A DNA stretch of 64,000 nt from Gp6-AA40 sp963723495. GTDB taxonomy: Bacteria > Acidobacteriota > Vicinamibacteria > Vicinamibacterales > UBA2999. A program made the translations under genes and the position numbers. The stretch lies in contig CAVRQR010000009.1 in assembly GCA_963723495.1 (NCBI GenBank), positions 124,001-188,000 of the forward strand, written 5' to 3'. Positions 9,261 through 18,192 of this stretch are shown here, in pieces (within the stretch, counting starts at the first letter, position 1; every line of letters begins with the position of its first letter). The notes beneath the pieces were generated by a model. The model had not been told where the DNA came from, did no database searches, and saw only the letters and a program-made list of their open reading frames with translations.

Positions 9261-10607
9261 ATGCCTCAGCTTGAACCACCCACCGTTATCGATCGAGCCG
9301 AAGTGCTGGCGCGTTACGCGTTGAACCGGCACCGCACCCGCGAGCTGTTCGATCTGCTCGACGGATCGATGTACTACGAGCGCCCGATCTCACTGCGCAA
9401 TCCTGTTGTCTTCTACGAAGGGCACATCCCGGCGTTTGCCGTGAATACCCTGATCAAGAAGGCGCTCGGATGGCGGGGCATCGACGAACACCTCGAAACG
9501 ATCTTCGCACGCGGAATCGATCCCGAAAGCGAAGCGCGTTCGGTCGCGCGAGGAAACCCGGCGTGGCCGTCCCGCACCGAGGTGCATCAATACGTCGACG
9601 CGGCCGACCGCTTGATCGAGAAGGCGATTTCATCCGCCGATCTCGATCGGCCCGGGGATCCGATGCTCGACCAGGCGCGAGCGTTCTGGACGATTCTCGA
9701 ACACGAGGAGATGCATCAGGAGACGCTTGGATACATCTGGCATCAGGTTCCGCACTCGTGCAAACACAAACCGGACGGCTACCGGATCGAGGCGGCATCG
9801 CACGTGCGAGCTGACGTGTCGCGTCACGCGCAGATTCCGGCGGGTATAGTCACTCTCGGTACGAACCTTGGGGAGACCCCTTTTGCGTGGGACAACGAGT
9901 CTCCCGAGCACCGCGTTCACGTGAAGGCATTCGGCATCGATGTGTACAACGTGACCAACGGACAGTTCATGGAGTTCGTCAGGGCACATGGCTACGATGC
10001 GCCGCAGTGGTGGCGTCGGGAAGACTGGGACTGGATCGCGTCGAACGGCATACGCCATCCCTTCTTCTGGGAGCGTGATGGCGATCGCTGGTTCTGGCGC
10101 GGCATGTTCGAGCGCGTCGCGCTGCCCGAGACGTGGCCTGTGTATGTGACCTGGGCCGAAGCCAACGCGTTCGCGCGCTGGCGGAGAATGCGGCTCCCGA
10201 CGGAACCCGAATATCACCGGGCCGCGTTCGGGACACCCGAGGGGCTCGAACGTCGCTATCCGTGGGGGCAGAGCATGAGCAACCCGGTTCCCCTAAACTT
10301 CGACTTCGGGCGATGGGACCCGGAGCCGGTGGGCGCTCATCCCGAGGGCGCAAGCGCATTCGGCGTTCACGATCTGATCGGCAACGGGTGGGAATGGACC
10401 TCGACGGCGTTCGCGCCATTCGATGGGTTCACGCCGCTGCCAACGTATCCAGAGTACTCGGCGGAGTTTTTTGACGGCAATCACTTCGTGATGAAGGGCG
10501 CCTCGCCGCTCACGGCTCGCACGCTCGTGCGACGCGGATTCCGAAACTGGTTCCGGCCACGCTATCCCTACGTCTACGCGACGTTCCGCTGCGCAGGGGA
10601 GGCGTGA
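9261..10607 (+). CDS. egtB: Ergothioneine biosynthesis protein EgtB (hercynine sulfoxide synthase)
   Basis: 448 residues from the ATG at 9261. The N-terminal DinB-like domain carries the iron ligands: a His in YEGHIPAF (about residue 55) and HEEMHQET (His 148 and His 152). The C-terminal formylglycine-generating-enzyme-type domain begins at VTLGTNLGETPFAWDNE and contains GNGWEWTSTAFAPF and RRGFRNWFRPRYPY. EgtB is a non-haem iron enzyme joining hercynine to a thiol donor (gamma-glutamylcysteine or cysteine) with O2. Its TGA overlaps the ATG of egtD. No egtA, egtC or egtE gene is nearby, so the donor thiol and the lyase step are not shown here. Confidence 0.93.
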   Translation: MPQLEPPTVIDRAEVLARYALNRHRTRELFDLLDGSMYYERPISLRNPVVFYEGHIPAFAVNTLIKKALGWRGIDEHLETIFARGIDPESEARSVARGNPAWPSRTEVHQYVDAADRLIEKAISSADLDRPGDPMLDQARAFWTILEHEEMHQETLGYIWHQVPHSCKHKPDGYRIEAASHVRADVSRHAQIPAGIVTLGTNLGETPFAWDNESPEHRVHVKAFGIDVYNVTNGQFMEFVRAHGYDAPQWWRREDWDWIASNGIRHPFFWERDGDRWFWRGMFERVALPETWPVYVTWAEANAFARWRRMRLPTEPEYHRAAFGTPEGLERRYPWGQSMSNPVPLNFDFGRWDPEPVGAHPEGASAFGVHDLIGNGWEWTSTAFAPFDGFTPLPTYPEYSAEFFDGNHFVMKGASPLTARTLVRRGFRNWFRPRYPYVYATFRCAGEA

Positions 10608-11569
10608 TGCTGCTGCCGTCGGAAAGACTTGCACCCTCCACCGCAACGGATTTCGTGACCGACGTCGCCGAGTACCTGCAGCGGACACCGCGCCAGTTGC
10701 CGTCCCGCTACTTCTACGACGCGCTGGGGTCGGCTCTGTTCGATGCCATCTGCCGGCTGCCGTGGTATCGCGTAACCCGCGCGGAGACAGCGCTGCTCGC
10801 GCGCCACGGGCGCGAAATATTCGAGCCGCTGCCACGGCCGTTGAACATCACCGAGCTGGGGTGTGGCAACGGCGAGAAGCTCGCCGTGCTGCTCGAGAAC
10901 GGCGGAGAGCGTTTCCGGCGCGTCCATCTGATCGACATCTCGCCGGCCGCGCTCCGCGGCGCGCGTGCGCGCCTGGCGGTGCTCCCGGCGATACCGGTCA
11001 CCACGTTTCAGGGCACGTACGAGCAAGGGTTGTCTCGGCTCGCGACGCATCGCGGTCATGGCGCGTGGCTGGTGCTGTTCCTCGGCTCGAACATCGGCAA
11101 CTTCGATCCACCCGCGGCGCGTGAGCTGCTGCGCCAGATCCGTGCGTCGCTCACCAAGGACGACGCCCTGCTGCTCGGGACGGATCTCGTCAAGTGTCAA
11201 AGGGCCCTTCAGCTCGCGTACGACGATCCCCTGCAGGTGACCGCGGCGTTCAACCGCAACCTGCTCCGGCGGATCAATGACGAGCTTGGTGGAACATTCG
11301 ACCTCGAGAGCTTCGCGCATCGCGCCCTCTGGAACCCGCAGGAAAGTCGGATCGAGATGCATCTGGTGAGCACGCGACGGCAGCTGGTGCGCATCGCGGC
11401 GGCTGACCTCGAAATCGAATTCGAGAAGGACGAATCGATCTGGACCGAGAGCTCGTACAAATACGAACCTGAGCAGGTGCTGGCGGAAGGTCGAATGGCG
11501 GGGTTCAGTGGCGGCGAGCAATGGATTGACGAGGCCGCCAGGTTTGCGCTGACGCTCTTCAGGGTCTAG
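10607..11569 (+). CDS. egtD: L-histidine N-alpha-methyltransferase EgtD
   Basis: 320 residues starting at the ATG that overlaps the egtB stop. The SAM site is ITELGCGNGEKLAVLLENG. Upstream is PWYRVTRAETALLARHG, typical of the histidine-binding part. Then come HLIDISPAALRGAR, VLFLGSNIGNFDPPAARELL and LLLGTDLVK, and the C-terminus ends in the usual F-LTLF strand. It trimethylates histidine to hercynine, the substrate of EgtB. The two genes form a minimal ergothioneine unit, probably for protection against oxidants. Confidence 0.94.
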   Translation: MLLPSERLAPSTATDFVTDVAEYLQRTPRQLPSRYFYDALGSALFDAICRLPWYRVTRAETALLARHGREIFEPLPRPLNITELGCGNGEKLAVLLENGGERFRRVHLIDISPAALRGARARLAVLPAIPVTTFQGTYEQGLSRLATHRGHGAWLVLFLGSNIGNFDPPAARELLRQIRASLTKDDALLLGTDLVKCQRALQLAYDDPLQVTAAFNRNLLRRINDELGGTFDLESFAHRALWNPQESRIEMHLVSTRRQLVRIAAADLEIEFEKDESIWTESSYKYEPEQVLAEGRMAGFSGGEQWIDEAARFALTLFRV

Positions 11570-11589
11570 GTTCACAGCTTCGCATACCG

Positions 11590-11607
11590 GTCCGGCTGAA
11601 GCCGGAC
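11590..11607. repeat. REP-like hairpin GTCCGGC-TGAA-GCCGGAC
   Basis: A perfect 7-bp stem with a TGAA tetraloop just after egtD. The same stem with a TTCG loop occurs at 47711-47728. It could end egtBD transcripts, but no T-run follows, so a dispersed palindromic repeat is as likely. Confidence 0.6.
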
Positions 11608-11693
11608 ACTACGGCGTTTTCTGGGACGCTGCGGCCGTTTCGTCTACAGCTGCTCCTCGACCACACCGATACTCCGACTGGATATCCGTGTCG

Positions 11694-13356
11694 ATGCCGT
11701 TTTTCCGACCTCTGCCGCATGCTGTCACCCGCCCTATCGCGTTCCTCGTCCTGATCGCCTGGGTCGCGACGATGGCCACACTGGTTGCGAGGTCTGTACG
11801 GGCCTTCCTCCGCCAGGAATCTCGCGACCGATCTGGCGCGCTACGGATCCACGGCGGTCTGGCGCGGCGTCTACTACCGCGGCGAGAAGATCGGCTTCAC
11901 CGTCAGTCAGACCACGCGCACTGAAGACGGCTTCGAGCTGCAGGAGGATGGTCGGCTGCAGATGCTCCTGCTCGGGCAGGACACCGCCGCGCGGCTGCGC
12001 ACAACGGCCCGCGTCGATTCCAGTTTCACATTGCGCAGTTTCGAGTTCTCTCTCGATCCCGGCACGGGGCCGGTCGTGGTCAAGGGCACCGTCGATGGTC
12101 CCTCTGCCGCATCGACCTGGCGTGTGAACCTCGAGATTACGTCTGGAGGTGCGACGCGCACGGAGACGCGCGATCTGCCAGAGGCACCGGTTGTCACCCA
12201 GAACCTCTCGCGTCTGCTCGCCGACAAGCGCCTCTCGCCAGGCACGCGCCACGAGTGGACCGTGCTCGATCCAGCGACCCTGCAAATCGCGAAGGTGTCC
12301 ATTCTCGTCGGCGACCGCGCGATCGTGAGAGCCAATGACACGCTCGTGCCGGCGTTTCGCGTGGACATGGATTTTCGTGGGCTGCAGACGACATCGTGGG
12401 TGACCGACACTGGCGAAGTCGTTCGCGAGGAGAGTCCGCTCGGCCTGATCACCGTGCGCGAGCCGGCCGAACGCGCGCAGGGTCTGTCGGTGCCAGGCCG
12501 GATTCAGGCCGATCTGCTGCAGGCGGCCGCCGTGGTGCCCACAACCACCGAGCGCATCGATGAGCCTCGCGATGTGCGTCGCCTGAAGCTGCGACTCGAA
12601 GGAGCGGAATTGTCGGCCGCCGACATCGACGGCGTAGGTCAGACGGTCAGTGGCAACGTCATCGAGCTGAGGGATGCGCGATTGCTGCAGCCGGGTGCTC
12701 CCGATCCGGGCGCGCGCGCGTACCTTGCCGCCGAGCCGCTGCTCGAGAGCGACGATCCGCTGATTCGCGCCGAGGCCGAGGTCGCGGTCAAAGGGATCGA
12801 AGGCGATCGTGCTCGCGTCGAGCGGCTGACCCGCTACGTGAACGGACTGCTCGACAAGAAACCGACCGTCAGCCTGCCGTCCGCCCGCGAGGTGCTGCGC
12901 ACCAAGGTTGGTGATTGCAACGAGCACACGGCGCTGTTCGTGGCAATGGCGCGCTCGCTCGGTATCCCCGCGCGCATTGCCGTGGGTCTGGTCTTCATGC
13001 ACGGCGCGTTTTACTACCACGCCTGGCCCGAGGTGTACACCACGGAACCCGATGGGCGCGGGCTCTGGCTGCCCGTTGATCCCACGCTCAACCAGTTCCC
13101 AGCCGATGCCACGCACCTTCGTCTCGCGCGCGGTGGTCTCGATCGTCAGGCGGCGATCCTCCCTCTCATCGGGCGATTGAAGATGACGATTGTCGAACTC
13201 GAACTCGCGCCTGGAACCGACCGGGTGATCGTCGGCCGGCCGGCCCAGCCTGTTGTCGATGCTGCCGCCGCGTTGCCAATCGATCTCCCTCGTGCCGCGA
13301 GCGGGTGTCGATGCGGTCGAACAACCGAGTCCGGAGAGACGCGGAGTACTCGATGA
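11694..13356 (+). CDS. Transglutaminase-like protein, membrane-anchored (one frameshift)
   Basis: About 553 residues after correction. The N-terminus from ATG 11694 (or GTG 11688) encodes one membrane helix, AFLVLIAWVATMATLVA. Near 11800 a base is gained and the protein continues one frame over as NLATDLARYGSTAVWRG. The C-terminal third has the transglutaminase/protease core: LPSAREVLRTKVGDCNEHTA (catalytic Cys), FYYHAWPEVYT (His) and LWLPVDPTLNQFPAD (Asp). The Cys-His-Asp triad is complete. The stop overlaps the ATG of the ABC ATPase (ATGA), so the enzyme is coupled to an exporter; a role in cell-envelope peptide processing is a guess. Confidence 0.82.
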
Positions 13357-14105
13357 TTGCGGTTCAGGATCTGGTGAAGGAGTACGGCCGGTTCCGGGCC
13401 GTCGATGGTGTCACGCTCGACGTAAAGCCGGGTGAGATTCATGGCTTCCTCGGGCCTAATGGCGCCGGCAAGACGACGACGATGCGGATGATAGCCGGAC
13501 TGTTGAAGCCGACATCGGGCCGCATTCTCGTCGACAACCACGATCTCGAACGCGAGCCTGAAGCGGCGAAGCGGGCGCTCGGCTTCATCCCCGATCGTCC
13601 CTTCATCTACGACAAGCTCACTGCCGGTGAATTCCTGACGTTCCATGCGGGGCTGTACGGGTTCGGCAACGGCCATGTGGCCGGCCGCGTGCACGAGATG
13701 CTCGATCTGTTCGAGCTGCGTCAGTGGGAACACCAGCTGGTCGAAAGCTTCTCGCACGGCATGAAGCAGCGTCTCGTCATGAGCGCCGCCTTTCTGCATC
13801 GGCCGCAGGCCGTGGCCGTAGACGAGCCGATGGTCGGTCTCGATCCACGCGGCGCACGTCTCATCAAGGACGTATTCAGACGCATGAGCGAACGGGGCGT
13901 CGCGATTCTGATGAGCACGCACACGCTCGAGGTCGCGCAGGAGATGTGTCACCGCGTCAGCATCATCCAGAAGGGACGCATCATCGCGCACGGGACGGTT
14001 GACGAGGTCAAGCAGATGGCTGGAAGCAGCGCCGGCGAACACCTGACGTCGGTCTTCCTGAAGCTGACCGGCGGCAGCGCGCTGCAGGAGATCGACGAGG
14101 TCTAG
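13353..14105 (+). CDS. ABC transporter ATP-binding protein (ABC-2 type exporter)
   Basis: 250 residues from the ATG at 13353. Walker A is GPNGAGKTTTMRM, the signature is ESFSHGMKQRL and Walker B is AVAVDEPMVGLDPRGA, followed by STHTLEVAQEM (switch His). The subfamily is that of ABC-2 exporters (CcmA/NatA-like). It is translationally coupled to the transglutaminase and lies about 110 bp before the permease gene. A 34-codon open frame (14110-14214) lies in that gap, ending with TAG directly against the permease ATG; its status is unclear. The substrate is unknown. Confidence 0.92.
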   Translation: MIAVQDLVKEYGRFRAVDGVTLDVKPGEIHGFLGPNGAGKTTTMRMIAGLLKPTSGRILVDNHDLEREPEAAKRALGFIPDRPFIYDKLTAGEFLTFHAGLYGFGNGHVAGRVHEMLDLFELRQWEHQLVESFSHGMKQRLVMSAAFLHRPQAVAVDEPMVGLDPRGARLIKDVFRRMSERGVAILMSTHTLEVAQEMCHRVSIIQKGRIIAHGTVDEVKQMAGSSAGEHLTSVFLKLTGGSALQEIDEV

Positions 14106-14214
14106 CGGTATGTCCCCCGTGAATCCAATGCCGGCCGCTCCGTTGTCGCGGCCGGGAACTCGCGGTAAGAGGCTGGTTGTGACTGACACTCCATCAGCGC
14201 ATACGGTCCGCTAG

Positions 14215-15906
14215 ATGACCCAGCCGTTCCCCTTCCTGTTGCTCCCGCATGCCTGGGCCTCGCGCAATCGCGTGCGCAGAGGCGAGAAAGGCGACGGTCT
14301 TCGGGGACTCGTCTTCGGCTCGATCGGTATTCTCGTGTCGGGCGCGCTGTTCTATGGCGCCTACTGGGTCACATCACAGCTGACTGCATACGAGGAGTTC
14401 GGCGACTACCTCCTCCGGCTGGGTCTGTCGTGGCTCTTCCTGTCCTTTCTGGCATTCCTGGCGTTCAGCGGCGTCGTCACCGCGCTCTCGACGTTTTTCC
14501 TCTCGGACGACCTGCGCCTGATCATGGCGGGCCCTGTCTCGGCCTCACGTCTGTTTCTGGCGCGCTTTACTCGCACCGTCGGGTCGGCCTCGTGGATGGT
14601 GGTGATCTTCATGGCGCCGGTGCTGATCGGCGTTGGGGTCGGGCGATGCGCGTCGTACGGCTACTACGCGACGACGATCGCGACGGTCGTTCCCTTCTCG
14701 ATCATCCCGGTCGCGCTCGGCTCAGCCTGCACGCTGTTCGTGGTCAACGTGTTTCCGGCGCGGCGCGCTCGCGACCTGCTGATGCTGATGGGTTTGGTCT
14801 TCGCCGCGGCCGTCGTCCTGCTCCTCAGATTCATTCAGCCGGAGCGGTTGCTGCGCGTCGAATCACTGCCCGATATCACGGACTTCTTCGCGACGCTGCA
14901 ATCGCCGATCACGCCGTTGCTCCCCTCGTTCTGGGCGGGCGAGTCGCTATTTGCGGCGATGCAGGGTGGCTTTGATTGGCTGCATCAGAGTGCGCTCTGG
15001 ACGACCGCAGGCGCCTTGACGGTGCTCCTGGGTGCGGCTCATCGACGGTGGCACTTCACCGGGTACAGCCGGTCGCAAGAGGCGCCGAAGACACGCTTCG
15101 CCCGCTTCCGGACGCTCGACCTCGTCGCCTCGGTACTGCCGCTGTCACCAGTGCGCCGCCAGCTGCTCGTGAAGGACGTCAAGATCTTTCTGCGCGATGT
15201 CAGCCAGTGGGTGCAGTTGCTCCCGCTGCTGGCGCTCGTGCTGCTCTACCTCTACAACTTCCGCGTGCTGGATCTCGACCGCATCCCGTACATGAGCGGC
15301 TTCATCAAGAATGTCTACGCCTTCATCAATCTCGGGATGGCAGGCTTCGTGATGGCGACGGTCGCGGTGCGATTCGTATTTCCAGCGGTGTCGGCCGAGG
15401 GGCAGGCCTTCTGGATCATCAGAACGTCGCCGATCTCGATGCACGACTTTCTGTGGTCGAAGTTCTGGACCGCGGTGGTCCCGGTTCTTCTTTTCACCGA
15501 AGCATTGACGATTGCCGCGAATCAGTTACTGGGTGTCGATCCCTTCCTGAAGCTCGTATCGCCGGCGGCGATTCTGTTCCTCACGTTTGCGCTCGTGGGG
15601 CTGGCGTCAGGCCTCGGTGCGCGATACCCTCGCTTCAATGCCGATGCGACGCAGGCGGCAGGCTCCTACGGTGGTGTCATGTTCATGATCGCCGCTGTTG
15701 CGCTGATCATCGTGACGATCGTGCTGGTCGGATGGCCCTCGTCGATGTACCTGATGTCGTTGACCGGACGGTTCCGCTACCGCCTGACGCCCGAGCGGCA
15801 GGCGATGATCGCGGCAAGTTTCTCGGCGGCAGCGGCGCTGTGCATGGCAACATGGTGGCTGGCCATGAGATCGGGAGTGAAGGCTCTCGATGAGATGAGG
15901 AAATAA
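14215..15906 (+). CDS. ABC-2 type exporter permease
   Basis: 563 residues with about 12 predicted membrane segments, among them LVFGSIGILVSGALFYGAYW, FLSFLAFLAFSGVVTAL and VMFMIAAVALIIVTIVL. The motif LSDDLRLIMAGPVSASRLF is an intracellular loop typical of the large ABC-2 permeases that pair with CcmA-like ATPases. The length (about twice the usual ABC-2 subunit) suggests two permease halves in one chain. It follows the ATPase on the same strand. The start ATG 14215 has TAG immediately before it. No substrate can be assigned. Confidence 0.85.
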   Translation: MTQPFPFLLLPHAWASRNRVRRGEKGDGLRGLVFGSIGILVSGALFYGAYWVTSQLTAYEEFGDYLLRLGLSWLFLSFLAFLAFSGVVTALSTFFLSDDLRLIMAGPVSASRLFLARFTRTVGSASWMVVIFMAPVLIGVGVGRCASYGYYATTIATVVPFSIIPVALGSACTLFVVNVFPARRARDLLMLMGLVFAAAVVLLLRFIQPERLLRVESLPDITDFFATLQSPITPLLPSFWAGESLFAAMQGGFDWLHQSALWTTAGALTVLLGAAHRRWHFTGYSRSQEAPKTRFARFRTLDLVASVLPLSPVRRQLLVKDVKIFLRDVSQWVQLLPLLALVLLYLYNFRVLDLDRIPYMSGFIKNVYAFINLGMAGFVMATVAVRFVFPAVSAEGQAFWIIRTSPISMHDFLWSKFWTAVVPVLLFTEALTIAANQLLGVDPFLKLVSPAAILFLTFALVGLASGLGARYPRFNADATQAAGSYGGVMFMIAAVALIIVTIVLVGWPSSMYLMSLTGRFRYRLTPERQAMIAASFSAAAALCMATWWLAMRSGVKALDEMRK

Positions 15907-15937
15907 CTGCCGCGATTCATTTCGCGACCTCGCCACC

Positions 15938-16804
15938 ATGTCGCTCGATATCGATTGCAAGTTGCCGCCTTTCGATCAGTTCACGAGCGTTCAGCGGCTC
16001 GCGAGCGATCGCAGCGGCCACGGTGAGCATGCACGGCATCACCTCTATGTCGGGCGCGACCGGAAGACGCGGGCGAATGCGCTCGTCAAACTGACATCCA
16101 AGCCGGGGCTCGTCTACCAATCCAATCTGAACAACGAAATCGCCACTCTATCGACGATCAACCGCGAACTGCCGACCTCGCGGTATTTTCCAGTGGTCCT
16201 GGAACACGGGAAACTCCGTGACGGCCGTGTTTATCTGATCACGTCCCTCTTCGACGAGTTTCCTCTGGCCACGGCAATCGGTGCGGAGCGAATGCCCGCG
16301 AGGATGGTTGCCAACCTCAGGATGACGATCGAGGTCGCGAAGGCGTTGATGGAGCTGCATGACCTCCGGATCTACCATGTCGATCTGAATCCGATGAACA
16401 TCCTGTACCGGACCGAGCAAGCCAGGCCGGTGATCAGGATTGTCGATTTCGAGTCGTCGTATGAGCACGCCCGGCATTCGGCTGGCGACTTCTACAATCC
16501 TCCGACCACGCTCGGATACTGCGCGCCCGAAGTGGCGCACCAGTCGCCCGATGCGCGCTCGGATCTCTTCTCGCTGGGCGCGGTGCTGTATACGGCGCTG
16601 GCCAGTTATCAGTGGACGTGGGACGCTGAGGTCAGCGCGTCAGTCAAGGCGGATCGGGAGATCGATGGGGATCTCAAAGAGATCCTGCTCACCGCTGTCG
16701 ATCCCAATCCGGACCGGCGGTATCCATCCGTTCGGGAGTTTCACGCCGCACTGTCCGCGTATCTGGAAGGAATCTGGCCGGGGCGGTCGTGGCAGACGTC
16801 CTGA
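15938..16804 (+). CDS. Serine/threonine protein kinase-fold protein with altered motifs
   Basis: 288 residues, essentially one kinase domain with no membrane anchor. The ATP lysine is likely K51 (ANALVKLT) and the helix-C glutamate E67 (NNEIATL). The catalytic loop is YHVDLNPMNIL (HVD in place of HRD, with D149 and N154 kept). The metal loop is VDFESS (DFE in place of DFG), and GYCAPEVAHQSPDARSDLFSLG covers the APE and helix-F Asp. No glycine-rich loop is evident. The key acidic residues persist, so it may be active with relaxed motifs, or a pseudokinase. It follows the ABC permease by 31 bp. Confidence 0.82.
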   Translation: MSLDIDCKLPPFDQFTSVQRLASDRSGHGEHARHHLYVGRDRKTRANALVKLTSKPGLVYQSNLNNEIATLSTINRELPTSRYFPVVLEHGKLRDGRVYLITSLFDEFPLATAIGAERMPARMVANLRMTIEVAKALMELHDLRIYHVDLNPMNILYRTEQARPVIRIVDFESSYEHARHSAGDFYNPPTTLGYCAPEVAHQSPDARSDLFSLGAVLYTALASYQWTWDAEVSASVKADREIDGDLKEILLTAVDPNPDRRYPSVREFHAALSAYLEGIWPGRSWQTS

Positions 16805-16813
16805 CAATGGTGC

Positions 16814-17197
16814 CTAGCGCGGCGTAATCTCCGCCGTCGCGTTTCGTCTCCGCGCCGTCTTGAAGCCGCGCACGTAATGGAGCGAGGCAGGCGTGACGTA
16901 CTTCGCGGCGTACGCACTCTCAATCGCCTTCATCAGCCGTGGGCCGCGCGCCTTTCGTGCACGAATCGCGACCTCGCGGTCGCCCAGCTTCATGGTGCCC
17001 GCAGGCTCCTCAGCGAATGCACGGAACCACCCGGTTGGCTTGTCGTTCCACGAGCGGATGAACACACGATCGTCGACCACGACAATCCAGACGAACGTGA
17101 ATCGATGTGTCCGGCCAGATCGGATGCCGACCATCTTCGTCTGATCAAGCGTTGCGAGACGGCGCTTCGAGAAGCGTCGAGCCGCGGCGGCTTTCAT
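16814..17197 (-). CDS. DUF2255 family protein
   Basis: 127 residues. The DUF2255 core is visible: MVGIRSGRTHRFTFVWIVVV, then VFIRSWNDKPTGWFRAFAEE and GDREVAIRARKA. This is a small split-barrel-like family of unknown biochemical role. Its ATG overlaps the glucokinase stop (ATGA), so it is expressed with that gene. Its 3' end faces the kinase-fold gene with only 9 bp between. Confidence 0.8.
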   Translation of the reverse strand: MKAAAARRFSKRRLATLDQTKMVGIRSGRTHRFTFVWIVVVDDRVFIRSWNDKPTGWFRAFAEEPAGTMKLGDREVAIRARKARGPRLMKAIESAYAAKYVTPASLHYVRGFKTARRRNATAEITPR

Positions 17198-18168
17198 CGC
17201 ACGAGCTCATTGGCGAACGTGGCTGCCCCAATCAGCCCCGCCTCTGAGTTCAGGATGACTTTCACAGGGACTCTGGTGAGCATGTCGGTCATCGGCGCCT
17301 TGTCGAGAAAGGCTTCCATGAACGCGCCGGTTTCGATCGCCGGCAGAATCTTCGGGGCAATGCCGCCCCCGACGTAGATGCCGGCGAGCGCCAGGCCCCG
17401 CAGAGCAAGGTTGCCCGCTTCCGCGCCGTACGCGCTCACGAACATCCGCAGCGCTTCGGCGCACCCCTGGCAGCGGCCGCCAAGCCCTGCCCGGGAAACG
17501 GCGGCCGGAGCATCGGGAGCGTCGAGGTTGTCGATCACCGCACATTCGCCACCGCGATGGGTCAGCCGATGGAGGTTGAGCAGCCCCTGCCCGCTCAGCA
17601 CCTGCTCCACTTCTGCGCGCCCGAAGCGCTCGCGCAACATGCGCACGAGTTCCATTTCACGATCGGTCCGGGCGGCGAAATCCGCGTGCCCTCCCTCGGA
17701 GGGGGCAGGAACCAGCCGCCCGTTCCGGCGGTGCAGGTATGCCTGTCCCAGCCCGGTGCCGGCGGCGATGACGGCGGCGCCCGCCTCGTTGTCGGGAGTG
17801 CCTTCCTGGAGCACCAGGAGTTCCTCTGGCGTAAGGACCTCGATCGAATACGCCATCGCTTCGAGATCGTTCAGCAAGTGCACGTGAGGTGTCTCGAGGT
17901 GCGAGCGGATGTCCGCGACGGCGATGTGCCAGCCGACGTTGGTCAGTCGTGCATGGTCCTGGACGACCGGTCCAGCGACGCCGAGCGCCGCGGCCCGCAC
18001 GGGACCCGGCGGTTGAACGTCACGAACGAACGCGTCGAGCATCTCGACGAACGAGGAAAAGGAGGTCGTCTCGTAGCTCCTCGTCGTACGCGAGATCGGC
18101 CGGCGCTCGCTCCGCTCGAACAGACCCAGCAACGTTTTGGTTCCGCCAACATCGCCCGCAAGCACCAT
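17194..18168 (-). CDS. glk: Glucokinase (Glk family)
   Basis: 324 residues from the ATG at 18168. MVLAGDVGGTKTLLGLFER is the phosphate-1 motif. ALGVAGPVVQDHARLTNVGW, HLLNDLEAMAYSI and AAGTGLGQAYL give the sugar- and ATP-binding segments, and the end has GGGIAPKILPAIETGAFMEAF. It phosphorylates glucose to glucose-6-phosphate. A TATAAT (18175-18180, minus strand) lies 6 bases before the ATG, so the transcript may be leaderless. The gene is divergent from a MerR-TPR gene that uses the same box on the other strand. Confidence 0.9.
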   Translation of the reverse strand: MVLAGDVGGTKTLLGLFERSERRPISRTTRSYETTSFSSFVEMLDAFVRDVQPPGPVRAAALGVAGPVVQDHARLTNVGWHIAVADIRSHLETPHVHLLNDLEAMAYSIEVLTPEELLVLQEGTPDNEAGAAVIAAGTGLGQAYLHRRNGRLVPAPSEGGHADFAARTDREMELVRMLRERFGRAEVEQVLSGQGLLNLHRLTHRGGECAVIDNLDAPDAPAAVSRAGLGGRCQGCAEALRMFVSAYGAEAGNLALRGLALAGIYVGGGIAPKILPAIETGAFMEAFLDKAPMTDMLTRVPVKVILNSEAGLIGAATFANELVR

Positions 18169-18174
18169 GACTGG

Positions 18175-18182
18175 ATTATAGT
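18175..18182. promoter_or_regulatory. Shared -10 element for divergent glk and MerR-TPR genes
   Basis: ATTATAGT reads TATAAT on the minus strand (18180 to 18175), 6 bases from the glk ATG. It reads TATAGT on the plus strand (18177-18182), 10 bases before GTG 18193. No convincing -35 is seen on either side. The distances suggest leaderless or nearly leaderless transcripts. Confidence 0.5.
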
Positions 18183-18192
18183 GAGTGACGTA

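Noticed and set aside
14110..14214. 34-codon open frame ending directly before the ABC permease ATG
   Set aside because: Starts near the ATPase stop and has a neat TAG-ATG junction, but no ribosome site or motif; it could be chance.
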